Below the pieces are notes generated by a model that was not told the DNA's origin, did not search any database, and saw only the letters and a program-made list of their open reading frames with translations. Below, piece by piece: positions 1-8,390 of a stretch of DNA of 64,000 bases; the first letter of the stretch is position 1, and each line of letters starts with the position of its first letter. This DNA comes from Lysobacterales bacterium. GTDB lineage: Bacteria > Pseudomonadota > Gammaproteobacteria > Xanthomonadales > Ahniellaceae. The position numbers were made by a program, and so were the translations under genes. The stretch is from positions 1 through 64,000 of the forward strand of contig JADKHK010000011.1 of NCBI GenBank assembly GCA_016721845.1, written 5' to 3'.

Positions 1-239
1 GTATGGATGACGAGGTCGGGTGCATGCGAGGCCAGCGCGTCGGCGATGTCTGCGGCGTCAAGGTCGAGCGCGATCCCGCGGCATCGGGCCGGGCCCGGCA
101 GTGCTGCGGCGAAGCTGGCTGCGCGCGTGCCATCGCGACCGGCCACGAGCAGTTCGACATCGGCCCAAGCCGCGATGCGACGACTGATGCGCGCACCGAA
201 ATTGCCGTAGCCGCCGAGGACGAGGATGCGAAAACCCAT
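1..239 (-). CDS. Saccharopine dehydrogenase-like NAD(P)-binding protein (N-terminal fragment)
   Basis: Read leftward from an ATG at 239, 79 codons run without a stop to the window edge, so this is only the amino-terminal part of a gene. It opens with a Rossmann dinucleotide-binding fingerprint (ILVLGGYGNFG, residues 4-14) followed by a second strand ending in a basic-acidic pair (ELLVAGRD), as in the NADP-binding domain of saccharopine dehydrogenase-like proteins and NAD-dependent epimerases. The leucine/alanine-rich segment up to the edge fits the next helix-strand unit. The catalytic part lies outside the window, so substrate and reaction cannot be given. Another short-chain dehydrogenase-like family is possible. 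Confidence 0.6.
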   Translation of the reverse strand, partial: MGFRILVLGGYGNFGARISRRIAAWADVELLVAGRDGTRAASFAAALPGPARCRGIALDLDAADIADALASHAPDLVIH

Positions 240-288
240 GTGGCGAGTGTCGCAGCTTCGATGCGCGGGCGCGGCGACGCCGCTGGGT

Positions 289-2175
289 TTACTCGAAGCT
301 GTTCTGGAAGATGCCCGTGCCGACCACGCTCACGGTCGCCGACGATGCGTTGCTGGCGCGGAATCCGGCGACGCCGGGATAACTGGCGTTGACCGTGCGG
401 GTGCCCAACGTGCCGGCGGTGATCGTGCAACTGCCATCGCCGACCGAATTCAGCGTGGCCACGCAGCTGCCGCCGCCGACTTCCTGCACGGTGACGCTGC
501 CACGGCCCAGAGGTGCGGTCGCCACGCCGATACGGCGGCTGCGCACGGTCACGGTGTAGGTCTGGCCGGGCATCACCTGCGGCGGCGAGATCGACTGGAT
601 CGAGGTGCTGGTGTCAGCGGTGCTGAACACGAGGTGCACCGCACCCTTGATCGTGCTGCTGCCGTCCTTGCGGTTCGGAATGCCGACCGCTAGGTCATCG
701 ACGTTGTCGTTGTTGAAGTCGCCACTGGCGAGCGTCGCACCATAGCGATCTCCGCTGCGGCTACGACCGGATGAATCGAGATTGATCACCGTGCGTGTGC
801 CGAGCACGATGCCGGCGGCCGATCCATTGGCGACGATCACGCTGCCGACGTTGACGCCACCATTCACCAGATCTTCGCCGGCTACGCCGATGGCGAGGTC
901 GTCGAAGCCGTCGCGGTTGAAATCGCCTGCGGCCAGTCCGCCACCGAATTCGTCACTCTCTTCCTGCAGCAGGCCGTTGAAATCGTTTTCGTCGAAGGTG
1001 TCGCTGCTGGCGGTGTTCGCGGCCAGGCCGCCCGGATGGCCGTAGAGCACGGTCACCGTGCCGGCGTTGAACAAGGTGCCGACGTCTTCCGAGATCGCGC
1101 CGAGCGCGAGGTCGTCGAGTCCGTCGTTGTTGAAGTCGCCGACGGCCATCTGTTCCCCGAACTTGTCGTTGAGTTCGACGGCACCGCCAATGCCGGCGAC
1201 ATTCTGGTGCAGCACCTCGTAGCGGAAGTTCGCGGCCGACGCCGCCCCATAGTTCACGAACAATACGCCCTCGTTGCGGACGCAGTTGCTGCCGCTGAAG
1301 AAGCAACCGTCGAGGGCCTGGGTGTAGGCGACCAGGTCGCCGAAGCCGTCGCCATCGAAGTCGCCGGCAGCCAGTGCCTCGCCGAACGCGCCTGCGAAGC
1401 GATCCGACTCGCCCGGAAAATCGCTGCGCTCGAAGAACGTCGCGACGCCGTCGAGCACGGCGCTGGCATTGCGGCGCACGCTCACGCCGCCGGAGTTGGT
1501 CGCGAGCGCATCGTGATCGTGCCCGGTCGCGGAAATGGCCAGGAAAGGCAGGGTGCTCGCGGTGGTCATGCGCGGCACTGCAGCCAGGGCCACGCCCTTG
1601 ACGTGGTTCTCGCCGTCGCCATTCGGGGCAGCCCCGCCGCCCGGCAGTGTCAGATCGATATTGCTCGTCGCGATGCCGCCGGCTTCCCCGAACAGCAAGG
1701 CGACCAGTCCCGTCCCGGCGGTCGCGCCGACATCCTCGGAGGGGACGCCGATGGCGAGGTCGCTGCAGTTGTCGCCGTTGAAGTCGGCGCTCGCCAGGCT
1801 GCTGCCAAAGCGATCACTCGCCTCGGCGGCGCCGTCCACGGTGCCCAGGTCCTGATGCAGCAATTTCCCGGTCGCGGCCACGCCGGTCGTGATCTCGCCG
1901 TACAGCATGGACACCGATCCTGCGTCATCGAAGCCGTTGACGGCGGAGAAAGGTGATCCGACGGCGAGGTCGGATTCACCGTCGCAGTTGAAGTCGCCGA
2001 CGGCGAGTGCATCGGCGTTGGTGGGGCCGGTCGGGGCGGGCAATGCGGCCGAGCCCATCAGGATGAGCTGGTCGCGTTCGACGGCCAGGCCGACGGCGAT
2101 GGCGTCGTCGATCGGTCCGACGCAGAGCAGGGTCATGCCCAGGGCGGCAATTCGGTGGCGGCAGTTCGGCAGCAT
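289..2175 (-). CDS. Secreted FG-GAP repeat (integrin-alpha-like) protein with Ig-like domain and FxNSFE tail
   Basis: This 628-residue protein has a weak amino-terminal signal sequence ending near AIA (about residue 27). It then has six FG-GAP repeats with calcium-loop-like cores, for example GDFNCDGESDLAVG, GDFDGDGFGDLVAY, GDFNNDGLDDLALG and GDFNRDGFDDLAIG. These repeats normally build a seven-bladed propeller that binds calcium and ligands outside the cell. The last 100 residues look like a bacterial Ig-like domain (PGQTYTVTVRSRR to NASSATVSVV), and the protein ends in GTGIFQNSFE. The same kind of tail ends two other secreted proteins in this window. Function is unknown; an extracellular or surface-attached adhesin-like role is inference. 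Confidence 0.8.
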   Translation of the reverse strand: MLPNCRHRIAALGMTLLCVGPIDDAIAVGLAVERDQLILMGSAALPAPTGPTNADALAVGDFNCDGESDLAVGSPFSAVNGFDDAGSVSMLYGEITTGVAATGKLLHQDLGTVDGAAEASDRFGSSLASADFNGDNCSDLAIGVPSEDVGATAGTGLVALLFGEAGGIATSNIDLTLPGGGAAPNGDGENHVKGVALAAVPRMTTASTLPFLAISATGHDHDALATNSGGVSVRRNASAVLDGVATFFERSDFPGESDRFAGAFGEALAAGDFDGDGFGDLVAYTQALDGCFFSGSNCVRNEGVLFVNYGAASAANFRYEVLHQNVAGIGGAVELNDKFGEQMAVGDFNNDGLDDLALGAISEDVGTLFNAGTVTVLYGHPGGLAANTASSDTFDENDFNGLLQEESDEFGGGLAAGDFNRDGFDDLAIGVAGEDLVNGGVNVGSVIVANGSAAGIVLGTRTVINLDSSGRSRSGDRYGATLASGDFNNDNVDDLAVGIPNRKDGSSTIKGAVHLVFSTADTSTSIQSISPPQVMPGQTYTVTVRSRRIGVATAPLGRGSVTVQEVGGGSCVATLNSVGDGSCTITAGTLGTRTVNASYPGVAGFRASNASSATVSVVGTGIFQNSFE

Positions 2176-2310
2176 GGCGGGTCTCGGTTGTGGCGTGCTC
2201 TGAAGAACCCGAAACCATGCGCAGGTCCGCCAATCCGGCCTGTTCGACTTGAAAGCTCACGCGCGGCACCCATACTGCCGACCCGATCCTTCGTTGCCGA
2301 TGCCGCCGTC

Positions 2311-2610
2311 ATGCCGATCTACGAATACGTCTGTGCCACCTGCGGCAAGAAGAGCGACCACCTGATGCGCCTGTCCGATCCGGATCCGACGGAATGCCCG
2401 ACCTGTGGACCGGCGACGTTGACGCGTGCGGTCTCGGCGCCGTCGTTCCGGCTGTCCGGCTCGGGCTGGTACGAAACCGATTTCAAGAAAGACGGCGACA
2501 AGAAGCGCAACCTCAGCGAAGGCAGCGGCAGTGGCGACAGCAAGCCGGCCGAAGCGGCATCGTCGCCTGCGCCAGCGGTCGCGCCAGCCGCACCGGCATC
2601 GAGCGACTGA
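2311..2610 (+). CDS. FmdB-family zinc ribbon protein
   Basis: A 99-residue protein begins MPIYEYVCATCGK, the near-invariant opening of the FmdB/CxxC-CxxC-SSSS family. It has two CxxC pairs (CATC and CPTC, residues 8-11 and about 30-33) that form a zinc ribbon. The second half is low-complexity, rich in Ser, Ala and Pro. An in-frame opening continues upstream, but the family signature fixes the start at 2311. In many gammaproteobacteria this gene lies directly before aspS; here an oppositely oriented secreted-protein gene separates them. The family has no firmly established function; a regulatory or nucleic-acid-binding role is commonly assumed. Confidence 0.85.
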   Translation: MPIYEYVCATCGKKSDHLMRLSDPDPTECPTCGPATLTRAVSAPSFRLSGSGWYETDFKKDGDKKRNLSEGSGSGDSKPAEAASSPAPAVAPAAPASSD

Positions 2611-2613
2611 GCC

Positions 2614-3675
2614 TCAGTCGAAACCGTTTGCGAACAGCGGCTTCCATTCGTAGGCGCCGCGATCGATCTGGTTGCCCAGCGGACGGGTGTTGCCGTCGAG
2701 ATCGAATCCCGGAATGCCGCCCGGCGCCTGAGGGTCACCGCTGTTGATCAAGGCGGAACCGGGTTTCGGGCGATAACCGTTGCCGTCTTCGAACACGTCG
2801 TCGCCGGTCGTGGTGCCGCTGTTCTCGGTCGTTGTGCCAGTGAGTGCGCCGATGTGGTTGTTGCGCAGGCGCAAGATCGGGCTCTGACCCCACAGCAGGC
2901 CGACGTCGGACGGATTGTTCTGGCCGTCGCGGTTGCCGACGATGACGTTGTTGCCGAAATGGAACGTGCCCTGGCCGGCTAGTTCCAGTCCGGTGCTGGG
3001 ATGTGCGCTGGTCGGGCTGCGGCGGTTGTCGGCGATGGTGTTGTTGACCAGGTACATGCTCGTGTTCGCAGCCACCGAAGCGCGAATGACGCCGTAGGCG
3101 CCGGCGGTGTTGCCGGTGACCAGGTTGTTGCGGAAGGCGAGGGTGCCGCTGCCGCCGACCCAGAGGGTGACGACCGCGCCCCAGTGGTTTTCGTCGTTGT
3201 CGCGGATGATCAGGTGTTCGGCCTTGGCCGAGACGCTGCTGCCTGCCGGCAAGCTGATCTCGAGCGCTGCCGATTCCACCGTCGCGCCGCGATAGCCGCC
3301 GGTCAACGTGAAGTTGGACAGCGTGATCAGGCCGCCGGCCGTCGCGGTTGGGCGGATGCGGAACAGCTGCCGGTTGCCTTGGCCGTCGATGATCGTGGTG
3401 TGGGCGCGACCCTGGCTGGTGCACTGGCCGCTGGCCCCGGTCCAGCCGCCACTGACGGTGAGGTTGCCGGTCTTCGCCGGTTCGTAGGGCAGGATGTTGT
3501 CGAACAGGGTCAGGGTGCCCTGGCGGATGCGGATCTCGTTGTCACCGACATTGCTCGCCGCCGTCATCAGCGCGGCACGCAATTCGATGCCGGTGCTGAC
3601 GCAGACGGGCGGGTTGGCGGCAAGGGCGGATTCGGCGGCGAACAACAGGCCGAGGCCAGCGAGGACGGTGCGCAT
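2614..3675 (-). CDS. Secreted right-handed beta-helix protein with FANGFD tail
   Basis: From the ATG at 3675 the product is 353 residues with a clear signal peptide (MRTVLAGLGLLFAAESALA, cleavage after ALA). The start is supported by a GGGAG ribosome-binding site a few bases upstream; longer in-frame reading upstream is not needed. The body carries repeated strand-turn units such as LTLSNFTLTGGYRG, LAFRNNLVTGN and MYLVNNTIADNRR, typical of parallel beta-helix proteins. A RGAYEW motif near the end recalls the DIGAYE signature of choice-of-anchor beta-helix proteins. The chain finishes LFANGFD, a tail shared with two other secreted proteins here. The ligand or substrate is unknown. It is inserted in reverse orientation between fmdB and aspS. 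Confidence 0.78.
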   Translation of the reverse strand: MRTVLAGLGLLFAAESALAANPPVCVSTGIELRAALMTAASNVGDNEIRIRQGTLTLFDNILPYEPAKTGNLTVSGGWTGASGQCTSQGRAHTTIIDGQGNRQLFRIRPTATAGGLITLSNFTLTGGYRGATVESAALEISLPAGSSVSAKAEHLIIRDNDENHWGAVVTLWVGGSGTLAFRNNLVTGNTAGAYGVIRASVAANTSMYLVNNTIADNRRSPTSAHPSTGLELAGQGTFHFGNNVIVGNRDGQNNPSDVGLLWGQSPILRLRNNHIGALTGTTTENSGTTTGDDVFEDGNGYRPKPGSALINSGDPQAPGGIPGFDLDGNTRPLGNQIDRGAYEWKPLFANGFD

Positions 3676-3826
3676 GGGGAGCTCCCGAGTGGTATCGCCT
3701 TGGGGAACGCAGGATTCCGGTTGAAGCGGACAGCGCGCGGCGTTTGCAAGCTCCACGTCCGCTCCGTAGCATGCGCGGTCCTGTCCAACCCTTGCGCGGC
3801 CTTCCCCGGCCGGCTCCGGAGATTCC

Positions 3827-5647
3827 ATGCGTAGTCATCTCTGCGGTCTCGTCGACGAGACCCTGATCGGCCAGACCGTCACCTTGTGCGGCTGGGCCGA
3901 TACCCGTCGCGACCACGGCGGCGTCATCTTCATCGACCTGCGCGACCACGAGGGGCTCGTGCAATGCGTGATCGAACCGGACAACGCGACCGCGTTCCAG
4001 GCCGCGGAAGGTGTGCGCTACGAGTTCTGCCTGAAGATCACCGGCAGCGTGCGCGCCCGTCCGGCCTCGCAGGTCAATGACCGGCTGCGCACCGGCAAGA
4101 TCGAAGTCGTCTGCGACAAGGTCGAAGTGCTGAACGCCTCGGCGCCGCTGCCGTTCCAGCTCGACGATACGCCGGGCGAGGAAGCGCGCCTGAAGTACCG
4201 TTACCTCGATATCCGCCGCCCGGCGATGCAGCGCGCGATGCGCCTGCGCACGCGCCTGACCCAGGAAATCCGCCGTTACCTCGACGCGCGCGGTTTCCAG
4301 GACATCGAAACCCCGATCCTGACCAAGGCGACGCCGGAAGGCGCGCGCGACTACCTGGTGCCGAGCCGCGTGCATCCGGGCGAGTTCTACGCGTTGCCGC
4401 AGTCGCCGCAGCTGTTCAAGCAGCTGCTGATGGTGGCCGGCATGGACCGCTACTACCAGATCGCGCGCTGCTTCCGCGACGAGGACCTGCGCGCCGACCG
4501 CCAGCCGGAATTCACCCAGCTCGACATGGAGTTCGCCTTCGTCGAAGAGCGCGACGTGCAGGACATGGTCGAAGGCATGGTCCGCCACATCTTCAAGGAA
4601 GTGAACGGCACCGAGCTGGCCAATCCGTTCCCGCGCATGACCTATGCCGAGGCGATGCGTCGCTATGGTTCGGACAAACCCGACCTGCGCATCGACCTGG
4701 AACTCGTCGACATCGCCGACGCCGTCGCGAATTCGGAGTTCAAGGTGTTCTCGGGCCCCGCGAAGGATCCGGGCGGCCGCGTCGCCTGCCTGCGCGTGCC
4801 GAACGGTTCGGAGATGACGCGCAAGCAGCTCGACGACCTCGGCGAATACGTCAAGAAATATGGCGCCAAGGGTCTGGCCTGGATCCGCATCGATGACCTC
4901 GCCAAGGGCCGCGAAGGCCTGACTTCGCCGATCGTGAAGTTCCTCGACGATGCCGCGATCGAGGGCATCTTCAAGGCCGTGGGTGCGCAGCAGGGCGACG
5001 TGTTGTTCTTCGGCGCGGGTCCGTACAAGACCGTGTCCGACTTCATGGGCGCACTGCGCCTGAAGGTCGCGAAGGACATGGGGCTCGTGGCGAACCGCTG
5101 GGCGCCGCTGTGGGTCACCGATTTCCCGATGTTCGAATACGACGCCGACGAGAAGCGCTACGTCGCGCTGCATCATCCGTTCACCGCGCCGAAGATCGAC
5201 GACGTCGCCGACCTCAAGGCCAATGCGGCCACCTCGGTGTCGCGCGGTTACGACTGCGTGCTGAACGGCAACGAGATCGGCGGCGGCTCCATCCGCATCC
5301 ATCGCCCGGACATGCAGAGCGCGGTGTTCGACCTGCTCGGCATCAGCGCCGAAGAAGCGGAGCTGAAGTTCGGCTTCCTGCTCGACGCCCTCAAGTTCGG
5401 CGCACCGCCGCACGGTGGCATCGCCTTCGGCATCGACCGCATGGCCGCGCTCATGGTCGGCACCGAATCCATCCGCGACGTCATCGCCTTCCCGAAGACC
5501 GCGTCCGCCACCTGCCTCATGACCTCGGCCCCCTCCGTCGTCGCCGAGAACCAGCTGCAAGAGCTGCACGTGCGCGTGGTGAAGCCGGAGAAGAAGGCCG
5601 CGACCCAGCTCGCAGAGGGGATGGTTAGAAGCGTCGAAATGCCCTAG
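3827..5647 (+). CDS. aspS: Aspartyl-tRNA synthetase
   Basis: A 606-residue class II aminoacyl-tRNA synthetase that charges tRNA-Asp (or tRNA-Asp/Asn) with aspartate in the cytoplasm. It opens with the usual MRSHLCGLVDETLIG anticodon-binding OB fold. The catalytic motifs follow: motif 1 around YLDARGFQDIETPIL, motif 2 FRDEDLRADRQPEFTQLD, and motif 3 GGIAFGIDRMAAL near the end. The bacterial GAD insertion lies between motifs 2 and 3. Length matches bacterial AspRS. A GGAG ribosome-binding site precedes the ATG. The carboxy end runs slightly past the usual LQELHVR terminus (KPEKKAATQLAEG). I cannot tell from sequence whether it is discriminating or also charges tRNA-Asn. Confidence 0.97.
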   Translation: MRSHLCGLVDETLIGQTVTLCGWADTRRDHGGVIFIDLRDHEGLVQCVIEPDNATAFQAAEGVRYEFCLKITGSVRARPASQVNDRLRTGKIEVVCDKVEVLNASAPLPFQLDDTPGEEARLKYRYLDIRRPAMQRAMRLRTRLTQEIRRYLDARGFQDIETPILTKATPEGARDYLVPSRVHPGEFYALPQSPQLFKQLLMVAGMDRYYQIARCFRDEDLRADRQPEFTQLDMEFAFVEERDVQDMVEGMVRHIFKEVNGTELANPFPRMTYAEAMRRYGSDKPDLRIDLELVDIADAVANSEFKVFSGPAKDPGGRVACLRVPNGSEMTRKQLDDLGEYVKKYGAKGLAWIRIDDLAKGREGLTSPIVKFLDDAAIEGIFKAVGAQQGDVLFFGAGPYKTVSDFMGALRLKVAKDMGLVANRWAPLWVTDFPMFEYDADEKRYVALHHPFTAPKIDDVADLKANAATSVSRGYDCVLNGNEIGGGSIRIHRPDMQSAVFDLLGISAEEAELKFGFLLDALKFGAPPHGGIAFGIDRMAALMVGTESIRDVIAFPKTASATCLMTSAPSVVAENQLQELHVRVVKPEKKAATQLAEGMVRSVEMP

Positions 5648-5783
5648 CGATGACGACCGCCTAACTGAGACGCTTCGAGGAATCCACGACCACCCCAAGA
5701 CCCTCACCGAATTCCTTGCGGAAACCGCGGACCAGAACCAGAGCGATGCGCCGTGGGAGCTGGAGAACGAGCGCATTCTCGAG

Positions 5784-6383
5784 GTGAAGCTGTCGCAGCA
5801 GCGGGTGTGGATGAAGGCGGGGGCGATGGTGGCGTATCGCGGCGGCATCAAGTTCGAGCGTGAGGGGGCGTTCGAGCATGGGGCGTCGCGGTTCTTCAAG
5901 GAGATGTTCACCGGCGAAGGCGCGAAGCTGACCAAGGCGTCGGGCAGTGGTCGGCTGTTTCTCGCCGAAGGCGGCAAGCGCATCACCCTGCTGAAGCTCG
6001 AAGGCGACGGCGTGACCGTGAACGGCAACGACCTGCTCGCGTTCCAGGACGGCATCGAGTGGGACATCCGCATGACCCGCAAGCTCAGCGGCATGGTCGC
6101 CGGTGGTCTGTTCAACCTGCAGCTGAAGGGCCATGGCCTGATCGCGCTGACCACGCATGGTCGCCCGCTGACCTTGCGTGTCGCGCGCAACCTGCCGGTG
6201 TTCACCGACCCGAACGCGACCGTCGCTTGGTCGTCCAACCTCGAACCCGAGTTCAAGACCGACATCTCGTTGCGCACCCTGATCGGCCGCACCAGCGGCG
6301 AATCGGTGCAGATGGCCTTCAGCGGCGAGGGCTTCGTGGTCGTGCAGCCCTATGAAGAGCGGCCGTTCCAGGCACGACGCTGA
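5784..6383 (+). CDS. AIM24-family protein, start codon unclear
   Basis: The 199 residues from a GTG at 5784 carry the AIM24/TIGR00266 beta-rich fold (VWMKAGAMVAYRGGIKFEREG, then two internal halves). The family is widespread in bacteria and related to a mitochondrial biogenesis factor; its molecular function is not settled. The reading frame stays open upstream to before 5646. It encodes the expected family amino terminus (TLTEFLAETADQN, ELENERILEV), so the true protein starts well before 5784. However, no in-frame ATG, GTG or TTG exists between the end of aspS and 5784. An ATG at 5650 is in another frame and hits a stop after four codons. A one-base deletion near 5661 would join them. The next gene starts one base after the stop. 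Confidence 0.75.
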   Translation: MKLSQQRVWMKAGAMVAYRGGIKFEREGAFEHGASRFFKEMFTGEGAKLTKASGSGRLFLAEGGKRITLLKLEGDGVTVNGNDLLAFQDGIEWDIRMTRKLSGMVAGGLFNLQLKGHGLIALTTHGRPLTLRVARNLPVFTDPNATVAWSSNLEPEFKTDISLRTLIGRTSGESVQMAFSGEGFVVVQPYEERPFQARR

Positions 6384-6384
6384 C

Positions 6385-6999
6385 ATGACCGAGCGCGTGC
6401 TGTTGTTGCACGGCATCTGGATGCGCGGCTTCATGATGACGCGCATCGCGAACCATCTGGCCGGCCAGGGTTATGCCGTCGACGTGGTCGACTATCCGTC
6501 GTTGAGCAAGGGCGCCGATGCCTGCGCCGACGACCTGCGCGCACGCATCGCCGCGCACGGCGAGGACACCGTGCACGTGGTCGGACATTCGCTGGGTGGA
6601 CTGGTCGCGTTGCTCGCCACGCAAGACGCGTCGTCGCGCGGCCGCACCGTGTGCCTCGGTTCGCCGCTGATCGGCAGTGCGGCGGCGAAGACCTTGTCGA
6701 ACTTCGCGCCGTGGATGATGGGCCGCAGCCGCGAGCGCCTGCTGCAAGGCCTCGGCGAATGGCGCGGTGCGCGCGAGGTCGGCGTCATCGCCGGGCGCGT
6801 GCCGTTCGGCATGGCGTTGTTGCTCGGCGGGCTCGATGGCGACAATGACGGCACCGTGGCGGTCGCGGAGACGCGCTTGCCCGGCATCCGCGATCACGCG
6901 GTGATTGCCGCCACGCACACCGGCTTGCCATTTTCGGACGAGGCGATCACGATGACCGCGAACTTCCTGCGTCGAGGCCGTTTCGCCGACGCCGCGTGA
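6385..6999 (+). CDS. Alpha/beta hydrolase (lipase/esterase-like)
   Basis: A 204-residue cytoplasmic alpha/beta hydrolase. The first strand ends in the oxyanion region LLLHGIWM, the nucleophile elbow is GHSLGG (about residues 66-71), an acidic loop GDNDGTVAV follows, and a late His sits in ATHTGLP, so a Ser-Asp-His triad is present. No signal peptide is visible. The ATG follows the stop of the AIM24 gene by one base, suggesting co-transcription and translational coupling. The substrate cannot be given; short-chain ester or lipid hydrolysis is the family expectation. Confidence 0.82.
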   Translation: MTERVLLLHGIWMRGFMMTRIANHLAGQGYAVDVVDYPSLSKGADACADDLRARIAAHGEDTVHVVGHSLGGLVALLATQDASSRGRTVCLGSPLIGSAAAKTLSNFAPWMMGRSRERLLQGLGEWRGAREVGVIAGRVPFGMALLLGGLDGDNDGTVAVAETRLPGIRDHAVIAATHTGLPFSDEAITMTANFLRRGRFADAA

Positions 7000-7008
7000 A
7001 GCGCTGGC

Positions 7009-7024
7009 CCCCGCATTTGCGGGG
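7009..7024 (+). terminator. Hairpin after the hydrolase gene
   Basis: CCCCGCA, two bases, then TGCGGGG form a 7-bp perfect stem ten bases after the hydrolase stop codon. Only a short, broken T-run follows, so it may be a weak terminator or an mRNA-stabilising hairpin. Confidence 0.35.
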
Positions 7025-7084
7025 TTGGACGGAGGCGCGCCTGCCGGTGAAATGGCGGCGTCCGTTTCCGTCGAGCGTCTTGCC

Positions 7085-8381
7085 ATGATCCGTCGCGCTG
7101 TCCTGCTGATCGCTGCATTGCTCTGCGCCGGCGCCGTGTCGGCGCAAACGGCCGACCAGGAGGTGGTCAGCGTCGCCATTTCGCAGAATCCGGTGGTGCC
7201 GGGCCAAACCGTCACCTACACCTTCGTGATCCGCAACAACGGTCCGGATGCGGCCGCCAACGGCGGCCTGAACATCCTCTACTACAACGGCAACCTGCTC
7301 AATGCGACGTTCACGCATCCGCCGGGATGGAGCTGCATCACCTTCTGGGCCGGTGCCGGCTGCAACATCGCGTCGTTGCCCGCGGGCACGACGGCGACGA
7401 TCACGCTGACGGCGCAGGTCGATCCGAGCCGCATCAATTTCCCGGACGGCTCCTTCGACATGACCGTCAGCACCTCCGGCGTGACTCCGAACCAGCGGCG
7501 CCAACAACAGTCGGACGATCACCACGAACTGGAACAGCCCGCAGATGGATCTCGCGATCAGCGTGACCGACACGCCCGATCCGGTCGGGCCGGACATGGA
7601 CCTGACCTACACCGCCACGGTGACCAACCACGGCCCGGATCCGGCCACCAGCCTCAATTTCAATGTCTACAACCCGGGCTACGTGCCCTTCAAATCGGTG
7701 ACGCCGCCCGCGGGCTGGACCTGCACGCCGCCCGCGGTCGGGGCCGCCACCATCTTCACCTGCAACACCGCGAGCTTCGCGGCCGGTGCGACGAGCGTGT
7801 TCAATGTCGTCGTGCGTGTCGACGATGCCGTGCTCGGCGTCAACAACGGCACCATTTCGACCGTGCTCAGCGTCAACGGCACCGGCGACGACACCAACGA
7901 CAACAACAACTCCGAAACCGAGAACACGGCCTACGTGACGCCGAAAGCGGACTTGTCCGTGGCCGTCCAGGACACGGTCGATCCGGTGCTGCTCGGCCAG
8001 GACTTCGACTATCTGGTGACGCTGAGCAACCTCGGCCCGGATGCTGCCCCGAACGCGACCTTCAGCCTCTACAACAACGGCAACCTGCGTTACCGCTCGA
8101 TCGTGGCGCCGCCCGGCTTCCAGTGCACGCTGCCGACGGTCGGCAATGCGCCGATCCTGTCGTGCTCGACGCCGAGTTTCGCGAACGGTGCCAGCGTGCA
8201 GTTCCTTGTCACCGTACGCACCGACCCGCAGCTGATCAATCCGCAGACCGGCGGCACGGTGCAGACGAGCGTGACGGCAAGCAGTGCCGTCGCCGATCCT
8301 GCGCCGGCGGTGAACAACCAGGAGGTCGAGGACACGCTGGTGATCCCGGTGCTGTTGTTCAGCGACGGCTTCGAATTCTAG
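7085..8381 (+). pseudogene. Secreted DUF11-repeat protein, frameshifted, with FSDGFEF tail
   Basis: A signal peptide (MIRRAVLLIAALLCAGAVSA) begins at 7085. Three DUF11-type beta-sandwich repeats follow, each opening with a pattern like NPVVPGQTVTYTFVIRNNGPDA, DPVGPDMDLTYTATVTNHGPDP or DPVLLGQDFDYLVTLSNLGPDA and closing with a CxxP..G..C..SFA..A segment. Repeat 1 and repeats 2-3 are in different frames: the first frame loses homology after VTPN (about 7490) and the other picks it up at SGANNSRTIT (from 7494). One extra base, or two missing, explains this. The protein ends LLFSDGFEF, the tail seen on two other secreted proteins here. The role is probably extracellular or surface-associated. Whether the break is real or an assembly error cannot be decided from this sequence. 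Confidence 0.78.
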
Positions 8382-8390
8382 TCGCGCCGC

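Noticed and set aside
3542..6292. Very long leftward open frame (over 900 codons) opposite aspS
   Set aside because: It is antisense to an unmistakable AspRS with low-complexity His/Arg/Ala-rich translation. Long antisense frames are common in GC-rich DNA.
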